Part shown: positions 59,601 to 64,000 of the stretch, piece after piece
How the letters are laid out: each line of letters opens with the position of its first letter
Numbering within the stretch: position 1 is the stretch's first letter
Notes under the pieces: model-generated
Seen by the model: only the letters and a program-made list of their open reading frames with translations
Told to the model about the DNA's origin: nothing
The model's database searches: none
Assembly (NCBI RefSeq): GCF_000276665.1
Contig: NW_004955477.1
Span: 922,057-986,056 of the forward strand
Source of the DNA: Chinchilla lanigera
Taxonomy: Eukaryota > Chordata > Mammalia > Rodentia > Chinchillidae
Direction of reading: 5' to 3'
DNA: 64,000 nt
Translations under genes and position numbers: made by a program

Positions 59601-62305
59601 ACATAACTGCGGGCACCTGGAGGATGCCAGTGTGGTCTGCACAGGTAAGAGGTTGTTTATCTCCCAGGACCGCACTATTGCTACATCAGCTGTGGCTAAT
59701 AGAAATAATCGAATAAACATTTAAATAACCTCACGCATCTTGGCGTATTGAACTCTCTCAACCATCAGGTGTGGATGGCTCTCCAGCCCTCAACCCCACC
59801 ACCGAGCCTGAAGCCACACCACTGTCACAAGTGCTCTCAGGTCAGTCCAATCATCGGGTAGCCTGCTTTTGGTGAGCTCTCTCTTCTAAAATTCATTTTG
59901 TCACACCCTAGTAGAGCTCTTCCCAGAACAGAAGAGTAAAAATCCATTCTATGTCACAGTCAAAGGGATATGTTCTTCTTAACGTGTCTGTAGATAAAAA
60001 TAAACAGAGTATGAGATGTTTATGCAGTGGAATAATGAATGTATTAAGGTCTCTCCACCCACAGGTCCCTCCCCCATGAGGTGTTAGAAAATATCAGTTG
60101 TCTCCAAATAACCCACGAGCACTAACCTAATTCATGAAACTCTGGCATTGTCTCCCCTGGTGTAAGGCTATTACTTTTTTTTTTTTTTCAGAAATATTCA
60201 ATTTGTGTTTTTAGAAGTCACTGAAGATCATAATGTAAAAAAAACTGTAGAATTTAAATGTTGGTTTCTTTTGCCCACCAGGTATGGGCCATTCACCAAA
60301 CCCCACTACAACAGAGCCTGAAGCTGCCACCCCGTCATACCTGGGTTAGTCCAATCTTTACCTGGTTCTTCTGCTTGGTAGCTTTTCCTCCCTAGAATGT
60401 TCCTTTCATAAGCTAGGGAAACAAAGCCTTTGCACTCTGTAACTTCAGGGTATCATCCTTCTAGAATGTATTGGGCACTGCCTCCTCTTGCAGGTGATCC
60501 TGTCACATGCTAGCAAGAGTCCCTGCAATCATACAGCTGATGATCTTACATGGTCTCACCCCTCCATGGTGGAAGAGTTAACTCCATTCCATACCACTCC
60601 ACATCACACAGTGGGCACAGAGCATGAGGGCCAAAGAGGTTCTCGCTCATCATCTACACTTCTTAAGTAATTCCTCAGCTTGCCTGAAGAACACCTGAAC
60701 ATTGGGAATGTTTAGCTGTCTCCAAAGGAGCTTGGCTATGAGCTTGGAATCTTGGCCAATTAGCAAAAAAATATCAATTAGGATTGAATTAATATCTCCC
60801 AAGTGATACTTGAGGTGACCAAAATGACTCATGGATTTACAAACTGGTAAACATTTGTAGAATCATCCTTCTACTTTTGATTACCTGAAAAATGCAGAAA
60901 CAGTCAAACAAGTGATTGAAAGAGAACTCAGGGAACATTTAACAATGAACAGTTCCTCTCTCTACACATAACAGATAGGAGAGCAGGAAACCCAATATTT
61001 GATAACATGGACGAGAAAACCAAATGATGGTCAGTGAGACTGCCCCTGGCAGGGGCCATGTGTTCACAGAACCACCCTCTTCATCCTGACTACAGCACCA
61101 ACAGCTCTTTCACTGTTGAATGTAAAAAAAACAAAAAAACAACTGTACATTTCCAACATTAAGACTGATTCTACATTGAACCATGTAGGCCAGATGAAAG
61201 AAAAACTGATAGTTTAATCACTTTTGGATAGTCTAGCCATAAATTACTGAAACTGACTGCAGTAATGAAGTGGCCATGCATACATATATCAAAGGATATC
61301 ATGAGAAGTAACAAACTCGTTGACAAATATTGAGAAGAACAGAATTCATGCCAGGGAGCCACATCTAACTTTTACCAAGTCTCAACATTTTTCCCTAATT
61401 ATTTGAAATGCATCTTAAAAGGAAACCTTACAATACCTGATTACTGTCCTAGGGGTTAGTAAGATGAAAACAGGGCTGGCTGCCTGGTGAAAGCCTGATG
61501 CTACTAAGAACCCAGACATAGCCACCAAAGACCTAGATGGAAAGCAAAATGCCCTGCCATTCCATTCACAGCCATGTCCCTATATGAACACATCTGGATT
61601 GCTACTAAAGCAGAAAGAAGAAGCAACCTACACATGATTTTCTGGGCACTTATAGAGCTGCAGTGTCCCAACCACAGATGTATCCTCAATGTTCCAATAC
61701 TTTTCATCCCACTGTGGAATGGGATATCCACAGCTGGATGAACATGGCAGAAAAGATGAAGAAGCCAACCCAACATTTTTAGGGCAGCCTGGGCAGAAGT
61801 AGATGCTTCTACCTGGCCAGCCATTCTCTCTAGGCTGTTGTCTCCATGGGTGGTGAGGAGGTGTCCAGCAGTAAACAAGGCCTCTCTTTATTTTGCACTC
61901 ACAGGGCAGGCATTATTGATACCTGTGTCCACCACAGAGCCTGCTGCACTTCCTCTGAATGCTACTTCAGCAGGTCAGTTGGCATTTGTTCTGGGGTGGA
62001 GGGTAAAGAAAGGAAACCATGTCCCCTGCACTGAGCTGGCATATCCCAGACCTGTAGCCATAGCAAGGAGTACCAGCTAGATCCCTACTTACCTCCTGAA
62101 GAGCTGAGTGAGAATTGCATGTTTGACTGTAAACTTCTGGCCGTGTATACGTGTTTTGAAACCTTCTTCTTTCCCAAGCTGGGTTTATGGATGTCTTACT
62201 TAATAGGGATGCTTGCGGTTGTTCTTGGGACAGGTGATGGATTATCTGCCACCATAGCAGTAACAGATCCTGTGACCTTGCAACCCACACCTGCTCCCCT
62301 GGCAG
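17590..62305 (+). CDS. DMBT1-like secreted multi-SRCR glycoprotein gene, 5' part (28 exons, span including introns)
   Basis: The span covers a signal-peptide exon, five group B SRCR exons and 22 linker exons, each listed separately. Exons were called from acceptor and donor signals, the shared phase 1-1 structure, absence of stops and similarity between copies. Exon sizes sum to 3,037 bases, about 1,012 codons in one open frame. Each SRCR exon is 318 bases (106 codons) with eight cysteines. Linkers run from 10 to 83 codons, are mostly rich in Ser, Thr, Pro and Ala, and are probably O-glycosylated. DMBT1 relatives are secreted by mucosal epithelia and bind microbes and sulfated or phosphorylated ligands; the role here is inferred. 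No CUB, ZP or membrane segment appears, so the 3' end probably lies beyond the window. Alternatives are a DMBT1 paralogue or another soluble multi-SRCR gene; SSC5D fits less well because its mucin region is one long block. Individual small exons are less certain than the gene as a whole. Confidence 0.88.
17654..20695. other. Intron 1, first part
   Basis: AT-rich intronic sequence with no exon or clear repeat recognised. Confidence 0.5.
20696..20862. repeat. CA-rich microsatellite
   Basis: Interrupted CACACA and ACACTCACAC arrays with a short TCTCTC block. Confidence 0.9.
21185..21290 (+). mobile_element. Older ID SINE
   Basis: GTGATAGCTCAGTGATAGAG to GGCTCAATCCCCAGCAC and an A-rich tail; diverged ID body. 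Confidence 0.75.
21711..21830. repeat. Left arm of an inverted repeat
   Basis: Reverse-complement match to about 23,205-23,320, including the CACATTTCAGAGGTGGACTC block and TGTGAGGGCCACAG. Confidence 0.75.
21917..22047 (+). mobile_element. Decayed B1-like SINE
   Basis: A degraded 7SL-type body (CTATAATGCCAGC, TTTGTCTCTGAAAAC) followed by an (AAAC)n tail. Confidence 0.5.
22380..22560 (+). mobile_element. L2-like LINE fragment
   Basis: The order CTTCCTGTTATCTACAAAAT, AAGTCCAAGACCTGGCCTG, CTGTCCCAACCTACCTCC matches the conserved L2 3' region. Confidence 0.6.
22625..22742 (-). mobile_element. 7SL-type SINE monomer
   Basis: Reversed 7SL-like sequence: GAGACAGGATGTTGCTGTGT, CCTGTCTCAGTCTCGGAGTA, GTGCCACCGTGCCTGGC. 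Confidence 0.65.
23205..23320. repeat. Right arm of an inverted repeat
   Basis: Reverse complement of 21,711-21,830; it carries GGCCCTCACAGGGTCCTCCA and AGTCCACCTCTGAAATGTGG. Confidence 0.75.
23330..23760 (+). mobile_element. L2-like LINE fragment
   Basis: CAGCCTGGCCCTTCATGGCT, CTTCATGCTCTGGCCCCGCT and the following pyrimidine-rich stretch resemble an L2 3' end. Parts also match 21,841-21,930 directly. Confidence 0.5.
23823..25788. other. Intron 1, unassigned stretch
   Basis: No exon with matching phase and no clear young repeat recognised. Confidence 0.4.
25789..25985 (+). mobile_element. MER20 hAT-Charlie DNA transposon relic
   Basis: The order CGTTCTCAACTGG, CATTCAGCCATGTGTGGAGA, GGTGGAGGCCAGGGATGC and GGTTAAGAAACCC follows the MER20 consensus as I know it. 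Confidence 0.75.
25986..27558. other. Intron 1, last part
   Basis: A short B1-like scrap (AGTGAGATCCTGTCTCAAAA near 26,030) is the only recognisable item; the rest is unassigned. Confidence 0.4.
27559..27588 (+). CDS. Exon 2: 30-base microexon, acidic linker
   Basis: The acceptor is a strong polypyrimidine tract ending TTTCTCATAG and the donor is TTG|gtaaga. The phase 1-1 reading is [11 protein letters not shown] across the junction codons. The peptide is acidic with one tyrosine, unlike the Ser/Thr/Pro linkers further on. It lies in the mature N-terminus, between the leader and SRCR1. Confidence 0.65.
28361..28390 (+). CDS. Exon 3: 30-base microexon linker
   Basis: The acceptor tract TTTCTCTTTGTTCTTAG precedes the exon and the donor is GGTG|gtgagt. 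The reading is [11 protein letters not shown] in phase 1-1. It has the same length and phase as exon 2 and leads into SRCR1 after an intron of about 560 bases. Confidence 0.65.
28953..29270 (+). CDS. Exon 4: SRCR domain 1 (group B)
   Basis: This 106-codon exon encodes one complete SRCR domain. The start is [20 protein letters not shown], followed by the family landmarks [32 protein letters not shown] and HNC, ending DASVIC. Eight cysteines mark group B. The N-G-S at the start is an N-glycosylation sequon. The acceptor is TTGTATTTTCAG and the donor GAAG|gtaaca. It is the most divergent of the five copies, alongside SRCR2. Its calcium-site-like acidic residues (DDHWD, LDDVD) are retained, as in ligand-binding SRCR domains. 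Confidence 0.93.
29816..29983 (-). mobile_element. MER20 relic, reversed
   Basis: GCAGCACCCCTGACCTTTAC, CAGTTGTGACACTCAAAAAT and AACTGAGAACCATGG follow reversed MER20. It sits in intron 4. Confidence 0.75.
30373..30815 (-). mobile_element. MaLR-type LTR, reversed
   Basis: CACAACTTAAAGGAGGAGAG and TTTCAGAGGTTTTAGTCTGT are the reverse of the LTR 3' end also seen at 42,070-42,475. It is a solo non-coding LTR relic. Confidence 0.65.
31130..33250 (-). mobile_element. L1, antisense, 3' UTR to mid ORF2
   Basis: It begins with a pyrimidine-rich reversed 3' UTR, passes through the reversed ORF2 C-terminus and reaches the reverse transcriptase region. Minus-strand frames near 32,503-32,787 and 32,879-33,247 are recognisable L1 ORF2 pieces, separated by stops and shifts. 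It fills much of intron 4 and is inactive. Confidence 0.85.
33521..33553 (+). CDS. Exon 5: linker microexon
   Basis: Acceptor CCTTTCCTCCCACAG and donor CAAG|gtagga flank 33 bases reading [11 protein letters not shown] in phase 1-1. Both splice sites are good. It follows a 4.25 kb intron that holds a MaLR-type LTR and a long antisense L1. Confidence 0.65.
34902..34931 (+). CDS. Exon 6: 30-base linker microexon
   Basis: A T-rich tract ending ACCAATAG and donor CAG|gtaaga enclose a phase 1-1 frame reading [10 protein letters not shown]. No stop is present. The donor is strong and the acceptor moderate. Confidence 0.6.
35325..35790 (-). mobile_element. Old LTR-like repeat
   Basis: TTGTTGCTATAACACATTGC and TAGTTCTGGAGGTCAGACGT resemble the reverse of the family at 8,945-9,445. 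The class is unassigned. Confidence 0.4.
36258..36366 (+). mobile_element. ID SINE, young
   Basis: Near-consensus ID body and long A tail with target-site duplication AAAGATAGAATTCTC on both sides. Confidence 0.92.
36630..36692 (+). CDS. Exon 7: Ser/Thr-rich linker
   Basis: Acceptor TTCTTTATTCCAG and donor TCAG|gtagga bound 63 bases in phase 1-1. The peptide starts [11 protein letters not shown] and ends TTDESSTSS, a plausible O-glycosylated hinge. The VLPVA start recurs in exon 10, which suggests the two share origin. Confidence 0.7.
37305..37580 (-). mobile_element. L1 3' end fragment, antisense
   Basis: The same pyrimidine-rich sequence as the start of the 31,130 L1 (TTTATCATAGGGAATTTGTA, ATTTGAACATTTTCTTCCCA). 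Confidence 0.7.
38262..38333 (+). mobile_element. Short retroposed tail with target-site duplication
   Basis: About 70 bases matching the window start, ending in (AAAT)n and flanked on both sides by AATAACATGTATTA. It is a severely 5'-truncated insertion. Confidence 0.65.
38907..39018 (+). mobile_element. Decayed B1-type SINE
   Basis: CATCTGTAATCCAAGCACTT, TGAGGCTGAGGCAGAAGGAT and GCGACCCTGTTTCAAAAT show the 7SL body with changes. Confidence 0.75.
39470..39560. mobile_element. L1M 3' scrap
   Basis: TAAATGAAACCATACAATAT followed by a TTTCATGCC stretch resembles the old L1M 3' region. Confidence 0.5.
39719..39769 (+). CDS. Exon 8: linker
   Basis: Acceptor GCATTGTTTTTCTAAAAG and strong donor CCAG|gtaagt bound 51 bases reading [17 protein letters not shown] in phase 1-1. 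No stop occurs and the composition matches the other linkers. Confidence 0.65.
40308..40346 (+). CDS. Exon 9: linker microexon
   Basis: Acceptor TTTTTTATGTTTCAG and donor TCAG|gtaaga bound 39 bases reading [13 protein letters not shown] in phase 1-1. Both splice sites are strong. Confidence 0.7.
40808..40873 (+). CDS. Exon 10: linker
   Basis: Acceptor TTTCAATGTTGTTTCAG and donor CCAG|gtgagc bound 66 bases in phase 1-1. The reading starts [13 protein letters not shown] and ends EPRLSPP. The VLPVA start echoes exon 7. It is more basic than its neighbours and is the last linker before SRCR2. Confidence 0.7.
41243..41320 (+). mobile_element. Older ID SINE
   Basis: CTGGGGATGTGGCTCAGTGG to CTGGGTTCAACC, diverged; followed by GATA repeats instead of a clean A tail. 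Confidence 0.75.
41321..41357. repeat. GATA tetranucleotide repeat
   Basis: GATA units with one GACA interruption. Confidence 0.95.
41541..41628 (-). mobile_element. ID SINE
   Basis: Poly-T start and reversed ID body with flanking CAATATCAC duplication. Confidence 0.9.
41836..41927 (-). mobile_element. ID SINE, young
   Basis: Near-consensus reversed ID body with target-site duplication GAAAAATAACATATTCT. Confidence 0.92.
42070..42475 (+). mobile_element. MaLR-type LTR next to SRCR2
   Basis: It ends in the diagnostic AAATAACCCTTTCCTCCTTT, TTTTCTCAGGTGTTTTGTCA and AATCTAATTAACAC. It is a solo LTR relic without coding content, finishing about 40 bases before the SRCR2 acceptor. Confidence 0.75.
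42518..42835 (+). CDS. Exon 11: SRCR domain 2 (group B)
   Basis: This full 106-codon domain starts [20 protein letters not shown]. It carries [33 protein letters not shown] and [13 protein letters not shown]. All eight group B cysteines are present. Sequons occur at N-G-T and N-C-S. The acceptor is TTTTTGTCTCCACAG and the donor TCTG|gtgagg. It departs from the other copies at the acidic positions, with DEGW in place of DDxW and LDNV in place of LDDV, which may alter cation or ligand binding. A MaLR-type LTR ends about 40 bases upstream of the acceptor. Confidence 0.94.
43614..43798 (+). mobile_element. MER5A hAT-Charlie relic
   Basis: TGCATTAGAATCCCCTCGCA, TATTAAAACACAGGTTTCTG and CACACTTTGAGAATTACTG follow the MER5A consensus in order, over nearly full length. 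Confidence 0.8.
43844..44092 (+). CDS. Exon 12: 83-codon serine-rich linker built from TCA/TCT repeats
   Basis: The exon lies between TGTTTCTTATCCTAATAAATAG and donor CCTG|gtaagt, is 249 bases long and keeps phase 1-1 without a stop. It starts EAEL and ends SPSKTSLP. About 46 of 83 residues are serine, in runs of 3 to 9, broken by Pro, Leu, Thr and Ala. It would form an extended mucin-like stalk after SRCR2. The DNA is a trinucleotide array of TCA with TCT and CCA interruptions, so length variation is likely. The acceptor is only moderate. An MER5A relic ends about 45 bases upstream. A non-coding microsatellite is the alternative, but the matched phase, absence of stops and strong donor favour an exon. 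Confidence 0.7.
44440..45230. mobile_element. Old L1M 3' region with nested SINE
   Basis: ATTGAGGCATAATTTACTGA, CTGACAACCACTGATATGTG and later segments follow old L1M sequence. A reversed B1 interrupts it. Confidence 0.65.
44860..45020 (-). mobile_element. B1-type SINE, reversed
   Basis: GAGACATGGTCTCAGTATGT, ACTCACTATGTAGCCCAAGC and CCTCAGCCTCCTATGTGTTG; full reversed B1 with a T-rich start. Confidence 0.85.
45985..46310 (-). mobile_element. L1 3' end fragment, antisense
   Basis: TTCATCATAAGGAATTTGTA and TTTACCCTTTCAGTTTCTCA match the other antisense L1 3' ends in this window. Confidence 0.7.
46766..46910 (+). mobile_element. B1-type SINE
   Basis: GAGTTCGAGGCCAGCCTGGT and GAGTTCAAGGCCAGCTTGAA show the internal duplication. 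Confidence 0.85.
47145..47198 (+). CDS. Exon 13: linker
   Basis: Acceptor GTGTTTTCTTTTTACCATAG and donor GCAG|gtacag bound 54 bases reading [18 protein letters not shown] in phase 1-1. It is acidic and proline-containing, with a good acceptor and fair donor. Confidence 0.68.
48417..48464 (+). CDS. Exon 14: linker
   Basis: Acceptor GATATTTCCACAG and donor GCAG|gtatgg bound 48 bases reading [16 protein letters not shown] in phase 1-1. It is Pro/Ala/Ser rich and is the last linker before SRCR3. Confidence 0.7.
49167..49484 (+). CDS. Exon 15: SRCR domain 3 (group B)
   Basis: This 106-codon domain starts [20 protein letters not shown] and carries [40 protein letters not shown] and LEDAGVIC. It has eight cysteines and one N-G-T sequon. 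By eye it differs from SRCR4 at about 17 of 106 positions, and SRCR5 is similarly close. The conserved HNC is RKC here. The acceptor is CTCGTGTCCCCACCAG and the donor GCAG|gtgagg. Confidence 0.95.
49618..49683 (+). CDS. Exon 16: linker after SRCR3 (weak donor)
   Basis: Acceptor TTTCAACCCACAG opens a phase 1-1 frame of 66 bases starting [15 protein letters not shown]. It holds the same place after SRCR3 as exon 19 after SRCR4 and exon 25 after SRCR5. The donor ATAG|gtgcat is poor and the C-terminal part is hydrophobic, so this copy may be decaying or poorly used. Confidence 0.45.
   Translation: MTHQPLYTLQSLKLCPWGTYS
50780..50848 (+). CDS. Exon 17: Thr/Pro-rich linker
   Basis: Acceptor TTGTTCCTGTTTACAG and donor GCAG|gtaatg bound 69 bases in phase 1-1. 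The reading starts [14 protein letters not shown] and ends ATLTPA, dense in Thr and Pro as in mucin-type hinges. Confidence 0.75.
51965..52240 (-). mobile_element. L1 3' fragment, antisense
   Basis: The pyrimidine-rich segment, TTTCACTTATGATTATGGTC and GCTGAGTAATATTCCATTAT match the reversed L1 end. It lies between SRCR3 and the SRCR relic. Confidence 0.7.
52474..52520 (+). pseudogene. Relic of the 3' edge of an SRCR exon with its donor and intron
   Basis: About 40 bases centred on TTGTCTGTGCAGGTGAGGGC match the end of the SRCR3 exon plus its following intron (ICAG|gtgagg, then the pyrimidine-rich stretch and AGGATGT). Upstream, no SRCR sequence is recognisable. It looks like the remains of a further SRCR cassette between SRCR3 and SRCR4. 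Confidence 0.5.
53103..53420 (+). CDS. Exon 18: SRCR domain 4 (group B)
   Basis: This 106-codon domain starts [20 protein letters not shown] and carries [44 protein letters not shown] and LEDAGVVC. All eight cysteines remain. The N-terminal sequon found in the other four copies has become N-G-R, so this copy loses that glycosylation site. The acceptor is TTTGTCTCCCCGACCCCAG and the donor ACAG|gtaagg. Confidence 0.95.
53531..53602 (+). CDS. Exon 19: linker after SRCR4 (apparent GC donor)
   Basis: The acceptor CTTGATCAG opens a 72-base phase 1-1 frame starting [20 protein letters not shown] and ending HTLP. It is a clear paralogue of exon 25. The expected donor position reads CCAG|gcatgt, so splicing would need a GC-AG intron. 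Without splicing the frame meets TGA five codons on. Confidence 0.6.
54199..54228 (+). CDS. Exon 20: 30-base linker microexon
   Basis: Acceptor TCCTTCCTTATCTCTAG and a weak donor ACAG|gtctga bound a phase 1-1 frame reading [10 protein letters not shown]. Length and composition match other linkers; the donor lowers confidence. Confidence 0.5.
55136..55204 (+). CDS. Exon 21: Ser/Thr linker
   Basis: A long T-rich tract ending CTGATAG and donor GAAG|gtgagt bound 69 bases in phase 1-1. The reading starts [16 protein letters not shown] and ends TLRPE. Both splice sites are good. Confidence 0.7.
55205..56934. other. Intron 21, unassigned sequence
   Basis: No exon in matching phase was found. A stretch near 55,790-56,160 may be an old LTR, but I cannot assign it. 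Confidence 0.4.
56935..57060 (+). mobile_element. ID SINE, young
   Basis: Near-consensus body, long A/C-interrupted tail and AATACATCTTA duplication on both sides. Confidence 0.92.
57676..57795 (+). mobile_element. ID SINE, young
   Basis: Near-consensus body and long A-rich tail with CCAAGGCTCAAG duplication on both sides. Confidence 0.92.
57994..58038 (+). CDS. Exon 22: possible linker
   Basis: Acceptor GCCTCCTTATCTCCAG and donor GCAG|gtgggg bound 45 bases reading [15 protein letters not shown] in phase 1-1. Both splice sites look real, but the peptide is more hydrophobic than most linkers, so it is tentative. Confidence 0.45.
58331..58393 (+). CDS. Exon 23: Ala/Ser linker
   Basis: Acceptor TTCACATTCTCCATGTAG and donor ACAG|gtatga bound 63 bases in phase 1-1, starting [16 protein letters not shown] and ending ALSST. 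It is the last linker before SRCR5. Confidence 0.7.
59327..59644 (+). CDS. Exon 24: SRCR domain 5 (group B)
   Basis: This 106-codon domain starts [20 protein letters not shown] and carries [49 protein letters not shown] and LEDASVVC. It has eight cysteines and sequons N-G-T and N-E-S. It is a close paralogue of SRCR3 and SRCR4. The acceptor is CTCCTTTGTGTCCCCCAG and the donor ACAG|gtaaga. The frame is open upstream of the acceptor, but the aligned start in the paralogues fixes the exon edge. Confidence 0.95.
59769..59840 (+). CDS. Exon 25: linker after SRCR5
   Basis: The acceptor CTCTCAACCATCAG and donor TCAG|gtcagt bound 72 bases in phase 1-1. The reading starts [20 protein letters not shown] and ends QVLS. 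It shares [13 protein letters not shown] sequence with exons 19 and 26, showing linker duplication. Confidence 0.78.
60282..60344 (+). CDS. Exon 26: linker, third copy of the TTEPEA type
   Basis: Acceptor TTTCTTTTGCCCACCAG and donor CTGG|gttagt bound 63 bases in phase 1-1, starting [18 protein letters not shown] and ending SYL. It is related to exons 19 and 25, with no SRCR exon between it and exon 25. Confidence 0.7.
60345..61904. other. Intron 26
   Basis: Mostly unassigned. The part just after exon 26 retains weak similarity to sequence following exons 19 and 25. Confidence 0.45.
61905..61973 (+). CDS. Exon 27: linker
   Basis: Acceptor TTTATTTTGCACTCACAG and donor GCAG|gtcagt bound 69 bases in phase 1-1. 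The reading starts [18 protein letters not shown] and ends NATSA. The STTEPAA core matches the exon 19/25/26 family, and N-A-T is a possible N-glycosylation site. Confidence 0.75.
62234..62305 (+). CDS. Exon 28: linker, last exon seen
   Basis: The acceptor is the region ending GGGACAG and the donor is GCAG|gtaagt. The 72 bases read in phase 1-1 from [18 protein letters not shown] to TPAPLA. The ending in phase 1 at a strong donor means the transcript must continue; I found no convincing next exon before the window ends. Confidence 0.72.
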
Positions 62306-64000
62306 GTAAGTCCTTGGGAAAATGGGAAAAAGAACCATTATTAATGGAACCAAAATGTGATCAGCAGAGAACCAGATGCTTTCAAATAACTAACACTTCA
62401 TTTTACGATCACAGAAACCTACAAGTAAGTGCACCCATGCCTCACTCTCACTTTTTAACATATGGATCACAGAAAAATTAACTTTCCTAGAATTAATTGG
62501 CTAGAAATGGTAAAGTCAAGGCTTAAGCACATACTTCTCAAACTTTAGGCTTCTCCTTGACCAAATGCTGTTTGGGGAGACTGTATTAGATTGAGATAAA
62601 CTTGTAGCAGACCTAATTTCTAAGACCCAAGTCCATCAAGATCTTAGTTGGGAGATTGTAAACTTGACATGTTTTGGATTATCTGTGTGTTGTCTTGTTT
62701 TTTCTGAAAATTTCTAGGACCTTTCTTAGTTCCTTGTGTTCTGAGCTTCATGATGGTTTACCTTGTTCGTAGTCTTTCATACATTATCCTGCTTGCAGTT
62801 TGAGCTTTTAGTCTAGAGGCGTATATCCTTCTGTTCTTACAAGTTTTTCTTGAGTTATTTAATAATTTTCTCCTTACCAGTTCTGTTTGTTTTCTTAAAA
62901 ATCCTGTAAGCAGAGATTGGATTTCCCATGTTGATATGGTAAATTTTGTGATATATCTTTAATTTTGCATCTTTGGAATCTTTTTCTCTGTACTCAAGTT
63001 TTTGTTAACAGTACCTTCCAGGTATCTTATTAATTCTGTTAAAGTTTTGATCATTTTATTTTCAATTTCAAAAGCACATTCTTGTTGTCTGGGCTTTCCT
63101 TTCTCAGAGCTTCTGGTTCTTGTTTCACAGATACGGTGCCTTCTCTAACTTTCTTGGTATCTGTTTTACTGCTATCTACTCAAAACTTTCTTGATCCTTT
63201 TGCTGTTCCTGTTTCTCCTCTGTGCTTTTCTTTCTATTCTAGTCACATTTCTTAAGATACAGGCATTTATCAAAGATCTGAGCATTTCTAGCTATGTGTC
63301 TGCATTTAAGAATGAGGCACGAAAGAGCTGATGGGAGTGGAGTGATATGTTTGGCTGTTAGTTTTCCAACAGCGGGGTGGGAAATTATATGTAACACATC
63401 TGATGCTCAGTCTGGTCTCAGCTTGCCTGAGTCTGCAAGAATGAATCTTTGGAAATTAATTTCTCCAGAGAATAAATTTCCCATCTTTTTTTTTGATAGG
63501 AAAAAATTTTTAGGATTTTTTGATAGGAAAAAAAATTTTTTGATAGGAAAAAAATTAGGATTTTTTTGATAGGAAAAAATCAAAAGTTCTTCTGTCTGTT
63601 CTCAACCAACATCTCCTTTCATAGTGTGATAGTGACTGGCTGGAATTGTAAGCTAGGTAAGTTAGGACTTAGTATTCCTATTTTTGAAATGTGAGTTCAC
63701 TCAAAAATGCTATTAAAGCCAGATTGGTTACACTCTTATTGTGAAATGATGAGTCTATAAAGCTGATTAGGGAATGTGCTTTGGGTGTCATGGTTTTATG
63801 TAATTTAACCATTTTGCAAATCATATTTCATTCTGCAAATATTGGTATCTGATTTATTTCTCAATGGCAAAATCCAGTCTCATGTTCTTAAACAGTGTAA
63901 AAACTGGTTAAAATTTAAGTTTCTGTTAGAATGTTCACATTCAAGTTCAGGCTATGTAGAGGTATTTGATCTTGAACTCCTGGAGTCAAATTTTCTTCAT
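62306..64000. other. Intron 28 to window edge
   Basis: No convincing next exon was found. T-rich unassigned sequence with the tandem repeat at 63,484-63,580. Confidence 0.45.
63484..63580. repeat. Local tandem repeat with core TTTTTTGATAGGAAAAAA
   Basis: Four copies of the core, with variable AATTTTTAGGATT spacers, unequal in length. Confidence 0.85.

Noticed and set aside
61096..61121. Linker-like segment reading APTALSLLN after a CTGACTACAG acceptor
   Set aside because: The only following donor would leave phase 0, breaking the frame; perhaps a decayed linker.
63138..63163. Possible further exon with TTGTTTCACAG acceptor and gtatct donor
   Set aside because: The segment ends in phase 0 instead of phase 1 and lies in T-rich unassigned sequence; not accepted as exon 29.

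Overview
This is mammalian nuclear DNA, almost certainly from a rodent. The evidence is the interspersed repeats. There are several BC1/ID-type SINEs, some with clear target-site duplications, and B1-type 7SL SINEs carrying the internal 29-base quasi-duplication typical of rodent B1. Old mammalian elements (MER20, MER5A, L1M, L2) are also present. I see no B2 elements, which argues weakly against a mouse- or rat-like rodent. The species cannot be fixed from sequence alone.

Layout. About 1-17,540 looks intergenic: L1 fragments, SINEs, an LTR-like repeat, a degenerate 42-base tandem repeat and much unassigned sequence. From a TATA box near 17,542 to at least 62,305, one plus-strand gene fills the window. 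I assembled 28 exons from splice signals, reading frame and homology. One encodes a signal peptide, five encode scavenger receptor cysteine-rich (SRCR) domains, and 22 encode short linkers. One of those linkers is an 83-codon serine-rich exon made of TCA/TCT repeats. Every internal exon is phase 1-1 and a multiple of three. Together they give about 1,012 uninterrupted codons. I found no transmembrane segment, CUB domain, ZP domain or stop-containing last exon, so the gene most likely runs past the right edge.

The product is a secreted group B multi-SRCR glycoprotein. Its architecture of SRCR cassettes on separate phase-1 exons with small Ser/Thr/Pro linker exons is closest to DMBT1 (gp-340, CRP-ductin, hensin). 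The leader and linkers do not match what I recall of DMBT1 itself, so I call it DMBT1-like and give no symbol. Family knowledge suggests binding of bacteria or sulfated/phosphorylated ligands at mucosal surfaces; nothing in the window proves this.

The 3' half grew by tandem duplication. SRCR3, SRCR4 and SRCR5 are close paralogues whose following linker exons and flanking introns are also related, and a fragment of a further SRCR exon edge survives near 52,475. The introns host an antisense L1, two related MaLR-type LTRs, MER20, MER5A and recent ID insertions.
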